This document shows positions 11,760 to 22,200 of a stretch of 64,000 bases of DNA, piece by piece. The DNA is taken from assembly GCA_036768485.1 (NCBI GenBank), contig JAVLUZ010000596.1, forward strand, positions 248,001-312,000. The letters are read 5' to 3'. This DNA comes from Mermis nigrescens. Its lineage: Eukaryota; Nematoda; Enoplea; Mermithida; Mermithidae. The position numbers and the translations under genes are program-made. Numbering within the stretch: position 1 is the first letter of the stretch; each line of letters begins with the position of its first letter. A model generated the notes under the pieces. It saw only the letters and a list, made by a program, of their open reading frames with translations, was not told the DNA's origin and searched no databases.

Positions 11760-14700
11760 AAGAAGGTGTAAAGTTTTTGTGTAACGTTATGACATAGGAT
11801 GAATTTTGGGAGGTTTTTTAGACGGCATCTGGACAACTCAGTATTGACACCTCAAATAAATTAATGGCACAGATTTGTAGAGGAAGATATGCTCCAAATT
11901 GACTTTTTTTTGTTTGTTGAAATTTGCATTAGTTCTCGAATGAAGTGTAAAGGGTGCGAAAATTTGGGGGTGAAAAAGCACATTTTGGTCGTTTTCAACC
12001 TGCGTATGTCTGATACTAACTCCGGTTATAAGTTTTTTAAAAGGTTTTCTGACAGGAATGTAGAGCAGATCAAGGGCTACATTCTGCATATAAGCTAAAG
12101 TCTTTTACGCTCTATGGTGAGTTATTTCCTGGGGTTTAAAGTTTACACTCTGGTGGATGGTGTAAAAAACGGATTTTAACTAAGATTTCTCTGTCAAATT
12201 TTTCCGCTTTTGGGTCGGGGTAAATTGAATACAGCAGTAATAAAGTGCCTTTCAGGGGCTATACATCGCAGCAAACTGCATTTAAAAAACTGCAATATTG
12301 AGTTATTTATGGGGGTGTAAAGTTCGAAATCAGAGGTAAAAATGGGCAAAAAAAACACGTTTTTTCCGAATTTTGATTAATAAATCATACTAAATAATTT
12401 TTGCAAGAGAATTTTGGCACACAGGAATGTACTACAATTTAAAAGCTACAAATTGAACCAAACCGAATTTCTTTAAACTCAATGGGGAGTTCGGTACGGA
12501 ATTTTAAAGTTTACAGTGTCCTAAATGATGGAAAATACGTATTTGTTGTGTTTTTTGTTCGCCACTTTCTCCGTCCAGAAGTTGAGATAAGTCCAATAGA
12601 ATAAAAATAAAGTGCTTTATATGGGGTGCATGTCAGAGCAAATTGTCTATATATTAATATTTAGCGAGTGTAAAGTCAAAAATTTGGTGTTTAAAATGCG
12701 TTTCTGTCTTGTTTTTTCTGCCTGCTTCTCCGGTTATGAGTCAGGGACACAATTATCAAGCCTAGAAATGGACCAGGAACCAAATTTGATATGCCAGTCT
12801 GGCGCATGTTTACACTCTACAGTGTTGTAAAGTGGTTTACACTTATTGTTAGTTTGCATAGAACATTATGGAGACTTAATATTTTTCATAAATATTAATT
12901 GTAATATTGAAACAATATCAAAATTACAAATCTGACAAAAATCTTCTTTACACTAGCTGTTTACATGAAGTTTACACTACATATGTATTTATCTTTGTTT
13001 TTGAGCATTCCGAAAACCAAATTTTTCCTGGAGTCTAGAAATTTTCAAAGAATCAAATGTGAGACGTCACGTAGGCGCGTTTGTTTACATCCAACAGTGA
13101 TGTAAAGTAGTTTACACTCATTGTTTATTTGTCCTCAGACCATTGTAGACATGCAATTTTTTCATAAATGTTGATAATAATATCCGAGTAATATCAGATT
13201 TACAAATCGGAATAAAATCCTCTTTACACTAGGCGGTTGTGTAAAGTTTACACTGCTAATTAATCTTCATTCTAGAGCTTTGCAAAAACCTAAATTTTTT
13301 GCCAAAATCTGAAAATTTACATGGAATTAAATGAGGGACGTCAGCTGGGCGCGCTTGTTTACACTCAACAGTGATGTAAAGTGGTTTACATCTGTGTCTA
13401 TTTGTCATTAAACCGTTATGGAGACGTAATTTTTTCATCAACGTTGATTGTAATACCCAAGTAATATTGAATTTACAAATCGACTAAAATCTTCTTTACA
13501 CTTGTTGCTAGTGTAAAGTTTACACTATTTAATAAGCTTTGTTCTAGAGCCTCACGGTAACTTATTTTTTCCCTAAAGTCCTAAAATATATATGGAAACA
13601 GATGTGATATGTCTGCTAGGGGCACATGAAGAGTAGTGTAAATTGATTAACACCTAATGTTAATTTGTTCCTAGAACATTATAAAAGTTTCATTTCTTAA
13701 TAAATGCTGATTGTTATATCAGAGCAATATCAAAATTATTAATCCAAATAAAATTCTTTACACTCTTGTGTAAAGTTTAGAATGTAAATTAAGTTTAGCT
13801 CTAGAAAGTTTCGGAAGCATATTTCTTTAAAGGGTGTTCTACGTAACATAAGAATTACTAATCAGAATGTTTGTTTCTTCTACAACAAGTAGCTTTGTAA
13901 AGTTTAAACCATTCAATTATTAGAAGAACCGCATAGTAAATGAAATCGAGTATTGTATTTTCAAATCTTGCTGATTAAAAGTAGGGTACTAGCAAAGAAA
14001 AATGCTCCGATGGAACAAAAAAGGGGAATATACTTGGGATTGTGAATTATTGAGGATGTAAAAGGAGGGGACTAGGAAAAATCTCCCTATGTTATATGCC
14101 ACAAATTGCAAAAGATGTTAAAAATCAGACTTTCTCTAAACAATGCAAAAAATAAAAATAAAGTGCTGTATATGGAGTGGATGCCATAGCTAATTGCATA
14201 TGTCTAAACCAATATTAAGTGAGTGTAAAGTCAAGAATGGGGTGCTTTAAACAGGTTTCTGTCTTGTTTCTTTCTGCCAGCTTCTCCGGTTATGAGTCAG
14301 GGACATGATTCTCAAGTCTGTAAATGAACCTAAAACCAAATTCGATACGCAATTTTGGCATGTATGTTTACACTCAACAGTTCAGTGAAGTGGTTCAAAC
14401 CAATGTCAATTTATCCTTACGACACTATGGAGACTTATTATTTTCATAAAAGTTGGTCGTAATATCGAAACAATATTAAAATTACGATTCTGAATAAAAT
14501 CTTTCTTACACTAGGTGTTAATGTATTGTTTACACTACATATTAATCTTTGTTTTAGAGCCTTGGGGAAACCTAATTTTTTTTCTTATGACTAGAAATTT
14601 TTAAGGAATCAAGTGTGAGAAGTCGGTTAGACACATATTTTACACATCAGTGGTGTAAACTATTTTACACCTAATCTTAATTTGTCATCAGACCATTGTT

Positions 14701-14920
14701 GAGACGTGATATCTTTATAAATGTTGATTGTGATATCCGTGTAATATCAGATTTAAGAATCTGACTAAAATCTTCAGTGCATTCTGTGTATGTGAGTAAA
14801 CACTGCATATGAACTTTTGACCTAGAGCCTTGCAAAAACATAATATTTTTCTTAAATTCAAAAAAACAATAAATCAAGTGTGAGATGCCAGTTGGGCGCG
14901 TATGTTTACAATGATGCTTT
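11760..14920. repeat. Degenerate tandem array (periods about 365 and 275 bp)
   Basis: Two related unit types follow one another. From about 11870 to 12640, units of about 365 bp share AATAAAGTGC...GTGTAAAG...TCTCCGG-like order (12240, 12605, and weaker at 11873). From about 12640 to 14920, units of about 275 bp share CAGTG(A/T)TGTAAAGTGGTTTACA, then TTTTTCATAAATGTTGAT, then CTTTACACT...GTGTAAAGTTTACACT; copies start near 12812, 13086, 13361, 13630, 14371, 14641 and 14905. The block at 12600-12780 recurs at 14160-14320, so the array also has a larger repeat. The 'GTGTAAAGTTTACAC' core is itself nearly palindromic. No protein-coding frame. Confidence 0.7.
13987..14150 (+). repeat. Solo copy of the 15.5-kb foldback end
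   Basis: TACTAGCAAAGAAAAATGCTC followed by about 150 bp matches the left arm at 15539-15700 (AATATACTTGG, AAAGGAGG(G/A)GACTAG, AATCAGACTTTC). It lies inside the tandem array, between copies of the 275-bp unit. Confidence 0.55.
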
Positions 14921-14921
14921 T

Positions 14922-15000
14922 CAAAAAGTGGTCTTATAACGATTAGAATATAGGTTTTGACAAAAAGTGGTCTTATAACGATTAGAATATAGGTTTTGGC
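14922..15000. repeat. 39-bp tandem duplication
   Basis: Two adjacent copies (14922-14960 and 14961-14999) differ at one base (GGTTTTGA against GGTTTTGG). They are nearly identical, so the duplication is recent. Confidence 0.9.
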
Positions 15001-15860
15001 TTACTGTTGATGCTACAGTCTTATGTATTTCATGTAATTCTGTGCATGAGAATCAATTTTCAGCTCATTATCAAGTGACCACAGAACAGAAGTGACTGAA
15101 AAATGGCCTACAGTAATATAGTTCTGAAAATTAAACATTCATGTGTCATGTAATTGTTAAGTACAATATTATGATTGTTCCTTCAGCTAAAGTCACTTCA
15201 GTTTTTTGAGTACAGTGATTCAAAAATTGTTATTCATGCATGTTGCTCCCATTCACAATGGTTTGCTTTAGAAATTGTTATAAGTGTTGGTTACGTTATC
15301 ATACATATGTAAATTTATCATAAATGCTTTGATCCACATGTAATTGATTTGTCGTTCTTTGACTTGTTGAATAAGCTGAATTACTGTACATAGTGTTATT
15401 GCGGGTATTGATAGAGTGAGTTGAGCGCATGCGAATGCAAGTATAAATTGCTAAGATGGAAGCAGTACCTAATGACATTTGCTACAACAGTGACAAAGAT
15501 AGGAATAACTACTATTTTTTTGCTAACAAAAAGTTGGGTACTAGCAAGAAAAAATGCTTTGATGGAACAAAAAAGGTAGAATATACTTGGAACAAAGAAT
15601 TATCAAGGACGTAAAAGGAGGAGACTAGAAAAAGCTTTTATCTACAAATGTTACAAAATTTGCTAAAACTCAGAAATTTCCTAAACAATGAAAAAATGAA
15701 AGCAAGTAAATCAAAGAAAAAACCTACCTGTGCCTAAAACTGCGAGATCTGCTAAAAATCAGACTTTCAGATCTGCTAAAAATCAGAAAATCAGACACAA
15801 AAATTGAAGTATATTCTGTGGCCTCTGAAAAAAATTGTTGAACCTTCTCATATTGTCCAC

Positions 15861-16119
15861 CATATAGTGGGCGGTTCCAAAATTCTGAGGGGGTTTCAAA
15901 TTGGAATATTGGCCTTAAAAATAGTGCTATGACAAAGAAAACACCATTATTGAACATTTGTTGTCCAGCTCTATCTATTGGTACCTACCAAAAAAAACCA
16001 AAAAGAGCAGAAAGATTTGAAAAATTGAATTCTGGAGGTATTGTTGGGCATTTGCGCTTTCTTGTTGGGTATTTTGCCTTGGGGTGCACACTCCCCAGAC
16101 CCCCTACGTCTAGGTATGG
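15861..16119 (+). mobile_element. G-rich hAT-type MITE, degenerate copy
   Basis: Forward copy with worn ends: CATATAGTGGGCGG at the left and CCCCCTACGTCTAGGTATG at the right. Internal blocks such as GGCCTTAAAAATAGTG and CATCTATTGGTACC-like variants of the family sequence are present. No target duplication is visible. Confidence 0.6.
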
Positions 16120-16497
16120 TTTCCAATGCTTAATACAAAGCTTATAAAATAAATCTCAAATCTGCATTTTTGCTAATCACTTGCAACGTTAATTTATTTG
16201 ATATTGTGGCTAGATAAATATTACAAAAAGTTATATCCTATGATTATTTGTGATACTGCAACAAAAGACTGTGATTCCTATATAATGCATGCGTCCATTC
16301 AGTACTCTTCTGGCATTTAATCCCACCAGACCACCCGGATTTCATTCCTGCCCATGTAAACTGATAACCATTAGGCATGGGAGGTTAGGCGTATGCACCA
16401 GTGTTAAATCAGAAACGTCAAAAATTGCCATTTTTCCAACATACCAAAATTACTATTTTTTGACCCAGAAAAATATTGCATAATGGCGCTGCACAGC

Positions 16498-16758
16498 CAC
16501 ACCTGGGTGTGGGGGGTTTGAGGGGTATGCTCCCCCCAGAAACCAAAATACCCCCCAGAAATCAAAATACCCCCTTCCCCAGAATTCAATTTTGAAAATT
16601 TTTTTGTTTTTTTCGCAATTCTTTGATGCCAATGGATAGTGCTTGATGAGAAACGTTGAAAAATGGTGTTTTTATTGCCATACCTTCATTTTTAAGGCCA
16701 TTTTTTGACCTTCAAAATAATCTTGCACCCCCTAGAATTTTCTTGCTGCCCACGTATG
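16498..16758 (-). mobile_element. G-rich hAT-type MITE, 261 bp, with perfect 8-bp target duplication
   Basis: The element runs from CACACCTGGG to CCCACGTATG and is flanked by TGCACAGC on both sides (16490-16497 and 16759-16766). The two tips form a short inverted repeat, CA(C/T)AC(C/G)TGGGC. An 8-bp duplication and CA...TG tips are hallmarks of the hAT superfamily. There is no coding capacity, so it must be moved by an enzyme from elsewhere. Three or four runs of five to seven G occur on one strand. Confidence 0.9.
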
Positions 16759-17142
16759 TGCACAGCTATGGCAATATCTGCTTTTGCAGAGTGAGTGATT
16801 CAGTTATCTAGCCCAATGTTTTATCTTTGTTTGACAGGATGCTGCTTTCTTCTGCAGGCCGCAGAATATACTTTGAGTTTTGTGTTGCTTAGAAAAAGTC
16901 TGATTTTTAGCAGATCTTGCAGTTTTAGGCACAGGTAATTTTTTTCTTTGATTTACTTACTTTCATTTTTTGTTTGTTTAGGAAATTTCTGAGTTTTAGC
17001 AAATTTTGTGACCTTTGTAGATAGGAGCTTTTTCTAGTCCCCTCCTTTTGTGACCTTGATAATTCTTTGTTCCAAGTATATTCTACCTTTTTTTGTTCCA
17101 TCAGAGCATTTTTTCCTGCTAGTATAGATATATATATATATA

Positions 17143-17518
17143 TGCAATGCGCCGTGTACTTCTAATTTAGATTGCTTTAATTAGTTAACAGAAAATAAAT
17201 ATGTCCAACAATCAAAAATACAACGTTAAATCAAAATCAGAGAAATCATTTTAGACGCTCTTTCATGACGCCGTCCAAACCAACACTGTCCTTATTCCTT
17301 CTCTACATGCAGGCTGACAACGATGCTGTCACCTACTTTGCATGTTTTTCACCATTAATATTACAGAATTGGCGTCCCTTTTTATTACCACACTAGCGTC
17401 TATTAAGATGAATCAAATCAATCGTTAGAAAAGAATTCGAACTGATTTTTGAATAACAATAGTCTAATTTCCGTAATAAATGAGAGACTGTGTGTCAATA
17501 TGTTTGTAGCATATTGCA
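17143..17518 (-). repeat. 3' LTR of the intact element
   Basis: 376 bp. On the minus strand it begins TGCAATATGCTAC and ends GGCGCATTGCA, with TGCAAT...ATTGCA tips. It matches 24619-24994 with no difference that I could see, so insertion was recent. Confidence 0.93.
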
Positions 17519-17530
17519 CTCCTCCCCCTT
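17519..17530 (-). promoter_or_regulatory. Polypurine tract
   Basis: The minus strand reads AAGGGGGAGGAG directly before the 3' LTR, the expected plus-strand primer. Confidence 0.8.
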
Positions 17531-17604
17531 CACTGGAATACGTATTAATTTATATATAAGTAAATAATACGAAAACAATGAAAATATAATAATGCAATAT
17601 CGTA

Positions 17605-19179
17605 TCATAAGCGTTTAATGCGCTTTTCAACGTTAATAAATTTTCGTGGCTGCACTTTAAATCTTTTGCACACGTATTTCGTTGATCCCTGATGACGCTT
17701 TAAACATAATGTTTGTCGTGCCGTTTTAAGTTTAGACGTTTCCTCGCCGACTTGGTTGGCTAGGTCTACCCATGGAGAATAGCCAACAAAGTTCTTTAAT
17801 CGTTTATCAATCAGATTATGCAATAATTCGCTCATCTTTCCCTGCGAATTTTTGAATTTATGCGTATAAAAATTGCTATAATCGTCGTATAAGCCGTTCA
17901 ATGAATTATTCCACGTTTTGGTCATACAGAATTTATTCGCTGGTAACCATGCTGTCATAATTTTGCGATAATGACCATAAACTAAATTCTTCAGATGGTT
18001 AGCTAGCGGTTTTACTGTAATTGACTGAATGATTGGAGTCCGATCAATCGAAACCGTTTTAGTTACGTCGCGCGTTTTATTATGTTCATAATCGATTGCC
18101 CAGTCAGCTTGCACGTTTGATACGTTTTTGTTAGAATTTACATTTTCCTCGTTCATTTCCCTCAGCGTAAAACCAATATCTTCTGACGTTATAGTCACTA
18201 AAGAAGTATTTAAAAAGTCCGACTGTTCTTCGTCACTTTCAATGACTTCTAATTTCTCGTTCCTTAATGCTTTTTCGCAAATTTCATCATCACTCGAAAT
18301 TTCCTCTCTGTCTTCGCTGCTTTTGTTAAATTTAATTTTGCCGTCATTGAGTTCAATTAATTTAAAGCCAATACGCGTAATTCGTTCAGCAAATTTGCCG
18401 TCTATTAATCCTATCAGAACGAAGTAAATTGCGACGTCAAAATGGACGACTGAATCCCTTAAGGCGTAATTTATTTTACCGTCCGGTAATTTTACAATAC
18501 TCGGCTCCCAAGATCGGGGGCTTCCCCGGTCTTCTTTTGGTAATTCAATACCAAATGCCTTTCTAGTCATATTGGCTAGACTCGGGGACAAGATATCAAA
18601 TAATTTCAATTTATCGTCGTTTTCTTTATATTTTCGATCGTAAATTTTCTTCGGGTCGATAACGTCTATTTTATCGAAAATCTTACGCTCGAGTGGGGAA
18701 TATTCAGCTTTTCCTTTCCTATTGTACTGTTGACTTATACATTCGCCGAAAACGTTATGCACTGCGTTATGATCGTTATTAAAATCGAATCCGACGATGA
18801 TAGTTTCATCGTCTCTAAGAATGTTCAGAATACGCTGCGGGAAGTGGTCGAATTCGTAAGCGTCGAACAAGAAAGTGGCACCCGAAGCTAAGCAAAATTG
18901 GATGAATCGAACGAAGGGCCCTTTAAAATACTGATGAGTCGGCAAACCTTTTTTAAATTCTGATACCGGATTTCTCCAGTATCGAAACTCTGAGGCATCC
19001 GACATAAATTCCGTGTCTATAGAGATAACGTTGGGCAAAATAGGATCATTTTTGACCGACCAAATAAATTTATCGATGGATTTTGAATCGTGAATAATTT
19101 CGAAGGAAGTAAAAATAGTTGGTTTGCGTTTCAAAATTTTATCGAACGTCTGACGGAGGAGTTTATGCCGTAAATCCAT
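17605..19179 (-). CDS. DEDDy-type 3'-5' exonuclease (RNase D/WRN fold) in the env position
   Basis: 524 residues from the ATG at 19179, which sits in the good context AAAATGG; the frame stays open 10 codons further upstream but without an ATG. The first 260 residues read as an RNase D-like exonuclease. Motif I is SIDTEF (D55, E57), motif II is VGFDFNND (D136), and a SLANMTRKAFGIELPK stretch is followed by motif III, YALRD (Y238, D242). The tyrosine in motif III marks the DEDDy subgroup, which removes nucleotides from RNA or DNA 3' ends using two metal ions. The remaining 260 residues are unidentified and basic at the end. The gene lies in the same frame as Gag-Pol but is separated from it by three stops, so it needs its own start, a spliced RNA or reinitiation. 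Exonuclease genes in this position are known from bdelloid rotifer LTR elements. Confidence 0.85.
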   Translation of the reverse strand: MDLRHKLLRQTFDKILKRKPTIFTSFEIIHDSKSIDKFIWSVKNDPILPNVISIDTEFMSDASEFRYWRNPVSEFKKGLPTHQYFKGPFVRFIQFCLASGATFLFDAYEFDHFPQRILNILRDDETIIVGFDFNNDHNAVHNVFGECISQQYNRKGKAEYSPLERKIFDKIDVIDPKKIYDRKYKENDDKLKLFDILSPSLANMTRKAFGIELPKEDRGSPRSWEPSIVKLPDGKINYALRDSVVHFDVAIYFVLIGLIDGKFAERITRIGFKLIELNDGKIKFNKSSEDREEISSDDEICEKALRNEKLEVIESDEEQSDFLNTSLVTITSEDIGFTLREMNEENVNSNKNVSNVQADWAIDYEHNKTRDVTKTVSIDRTPIIQSITVKPLANHLKNLVYGHYRKIMTAWLPANKFCMTKTWNNSLNGLYDDYSNFYTHKFKNSQGKMSELLHNLIDKRLKNFVGYSPWVDLANQVGEETSKLKTARQTLCLKRHQGSTKYVCKRFKVQPRKFINVEKRIKRL

Positions 19180-19245
19180 TTTAGGTATAAAATTTCCGTT
19201 TTTAATCAATTAATTGTCGAATAGTCAAACAAAAAAATTGCAATA

Positions 19246-22200
19246 TTAATGACGTATAAATTTGTTTTCGGCTAAATTTATAGCTTGTGCTAAACCTTTC
19301 CTTTTGGATAATTTGAATCTCAGTAAATTGTCAACAAAAGACACAATATTCGAGTCATTTATAAGCGCATATCGACTATTCGTGCTAAAAAACCGTACAG
19401 GTACTAAATCCGAATGTTTATTTCTCTGATAATGTCGTTTAAGGTTACGTGGCAGAGAATCGCCACTTATTATTTCGGCCGGCCAAAAAGGTTGATTCGC
19501 GTGTTTCGCGAAAACGATAGACTGAGCATGCAAATTTTTCTCCGTATATTCATACCTACCTGATGTTTTTCTTAGTCTGTTAACATGCGTATGCTTCACC
19601 TGACCTGTTTCAAGTGATATTATTTCACAGTTAACGCCGTTGTTCGAGTCTGTAGCATCTTGGTAGCGAATTTTGACTATTCGGTATGGCCCATCATACC
19701 TAAACGCCAATTTCTTTGTCATCGGGTCTAGTACTTCGTTTTTTAGAAAAACGCATTCTCCTATTTGAAATCGATAGTTTTTTGCGTTTTTGTCATATTG
19801 CCGTTTTTGCCTTTCTTGCGCTCTTTTTATGCGCTGATCTACCACAGTTTTTACCTGGGAAAGATTTTTCGTTAATGTTTTCTTGTATACATCTAAGCTT
19901 GAAGGTTTTGCAATATCTGCTGTTAATTTTATATCAACTGGCAACATAGGTTCTCGACCGTGTTCTAAATAATAAGGACTTTCTCCCGTTGATGCTTGAG
20001 GGCTTGAATTATATGCAAATAATGCTCGACTGATAAATTTATCCCAATTCATTATGTCGTCTGATGCAATAGTGGATAAAATGTCAGCTATTGTTTTATT
20101 AAATCTTTCGACAAGACCGTCTGTCTGAGCATGATAAGGGCTTGTGAAAATTTTTTTAATATTTAAAATTTTGCATACGTCGCTAATTAATTTCGATGTG
20201 AAGTTCGTTCCATTATCACTTAATAATCTATTTGGCACTCCATGGCGCATTATAACTTTATCGACCAATAAATTACTAATTGTTTGAGCTGTTATATCAG
20301 ACACCGGAAAAGCTTCAGCCCATTTAGTGTAATAATCCATAAAAACGACTAATTGAGTATTATTTGACCTCGTTACTGGTAGCTTCAAACAATCTACCGC
20401 AATCATTTCCCATGGCCCATTCACAGGTATCGGCTGCATTGGGGCTACGGTAGCGGGGTAAGATGCTTTTCTACAGTTACATATATTGCACGATAGACAA
20501 TGCTTTTCGATATCGTTTGCCATATTTGGCCACCAGTATTTCTTTTGTATTTTTCCCATGGTTTTTGCAACGCCTAGGTGTCCCCCAACTGGATCATCAT
20601 GATATTGGGTTAAAATAAGTTGCACTAATTTCTTTGGAATAACTGTTTGTAAATAAGCTTTCTTTGAGAATTTCGGGCGATATTTTCGAATCAAAATATT
20701 TCGTATTATTTCAAATTCATCTCGGTATTGTTTTCTTGTGGTTAAATCTAACATTTTATTTTTCAGCTCTTTGATATAATCGTCTTCATTTTGTGCATCT
20801 TCGATTTTTTCATCTTGCCAATTTATTTTTTCTATATTTTTCGTATGCGTATTTACCATGTGCTTTCTCGATAGCATGTCTGCGGCTTCATTTTTCTTAC
20901 CTGGGCAGTATTGAATGCTGAAATCGAATTCCAAAAGCTTAAGTGACCATCTTTTTAACTTTCCGCATGTATCTTTCGTATTTGCTAGCCATTGCAATGG
21001 CTTATGATCGCATTGCACTATAAAGGGTCGACCTAATAAATAATGCCGAAAGTATTGCAAGGCCCACACAATAGCTAATAATTCTCTCTCTGTTGTTGAA
21101 TAATTCTGTTCTGATTTTGATAATTGTTTCGAGGCGTAGGCTATAATCCATTGTTCTTTATCATTTTTCTGTGCTAAAATTGCGCCTAACGCTTGACCGC
21201 TTGCATCCGTTACTACAATAAATTGGTCATCTTTGTCAAAAGAAGGAAAACGCAATATTGGTGGCGTTGTGAATGCGTTCTTCAATTTTTCGAATGCATT
21301 TTGTTCCTTTTCGGTCCAAATAAATTTTTTATCCTTTTTCAAAAGAGAATAAAGTGGAACTGCGATTTTCGCTAAATTTGGTATGAACCTACGAAACCAT
21401 TGGACTAATCCCAAAAAACGTTGTATTTGTTTCTGGTTTTTCGGTGCTGGATAGCCAGCTAATTCTACTGTCTTTTTGGGATCTGGTTCTATACCGTTTT
21501 TTGAGATTAAATGGCCTAGAAATGTAACCTGCTCTTTACAGAATGAGCATTTCGATAATTTTAATTTAAGATTCGCATTTCTAAGCGCCGTAAATACTTG
21601 AGTCAAATGCATTTGATGCTGTTCGAATGATTTTGAAAATATGATTATATCATCTATGTAAACAAGAGCTGTTTTCCACTGCAGCCCTGCTAATACTATA
21701 TCCATAAGCCGTTGAAAATCCGATGGAGCATTTTTGATTCCAAAAGGCATTACATTAAATTCGAAATTTCCATATGGAGAAGAAAATGCTGTTTTTAATT
21801 TGGATTTTTCTTCTAAAGGTATTTGCCAGTAACCCGAACGCAAATCCAATGTTGAAAATATTGTAGCTTTATCTAAGCTATCCAAGTATTCATCGATGCG
21901 TGGGATGGGGTACACATCCGGCTCCGTTATTGTATTTAGGGCTCTATAATCAACTACTGGTCTAAGTGATCCGTCCTTTTTCTTTATCAGAAAAATTGGA
22001 CTTGACCACTCTGATGTAGATGGTCGAATTATGCAATCCCCCTTCATTTCTTCTATTGTATTTTTCAATGTATCGCGATATGCATAAGGGGTTCTAAATT
22101 TCTTTCCTTTAACCGCTTTGGCGTTTCCAGTGTTAATTTTGTGTTCTATCAATGTCGTTCTTCCTAGGTCTTTGTTACTTTTTGCGAACAGATCTCGATT

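Larger units (their letters stand above)
15539..17124. mobile_element. 1.6-kb foldback element with about 240-bp inverted ends
   Basis: The left arm 15539-15778 and right arm 16889-17124 are reverse complements with a few differences, starting TACTAGCA and ending TGCTAGTA. A TA dinucleotide at both tips would fit a TA-target DNA transposon, but the family is not identified. The interior contains two G-rich MITE copies in opposite orientation and no transposase. The last bases of the right arm run into the (TA)n tract where the intact Ty3/gypsy element inserted. Confidence 0.6.

Noticed and set aside
12600..14920. CRISPR-like array or clustered tRNA genes in the repeated region
   Set aside because: Repeats are long, degenerate and without unique spacers; no cloverleaf or A/B box could be read. 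The genome is eukaryotic.
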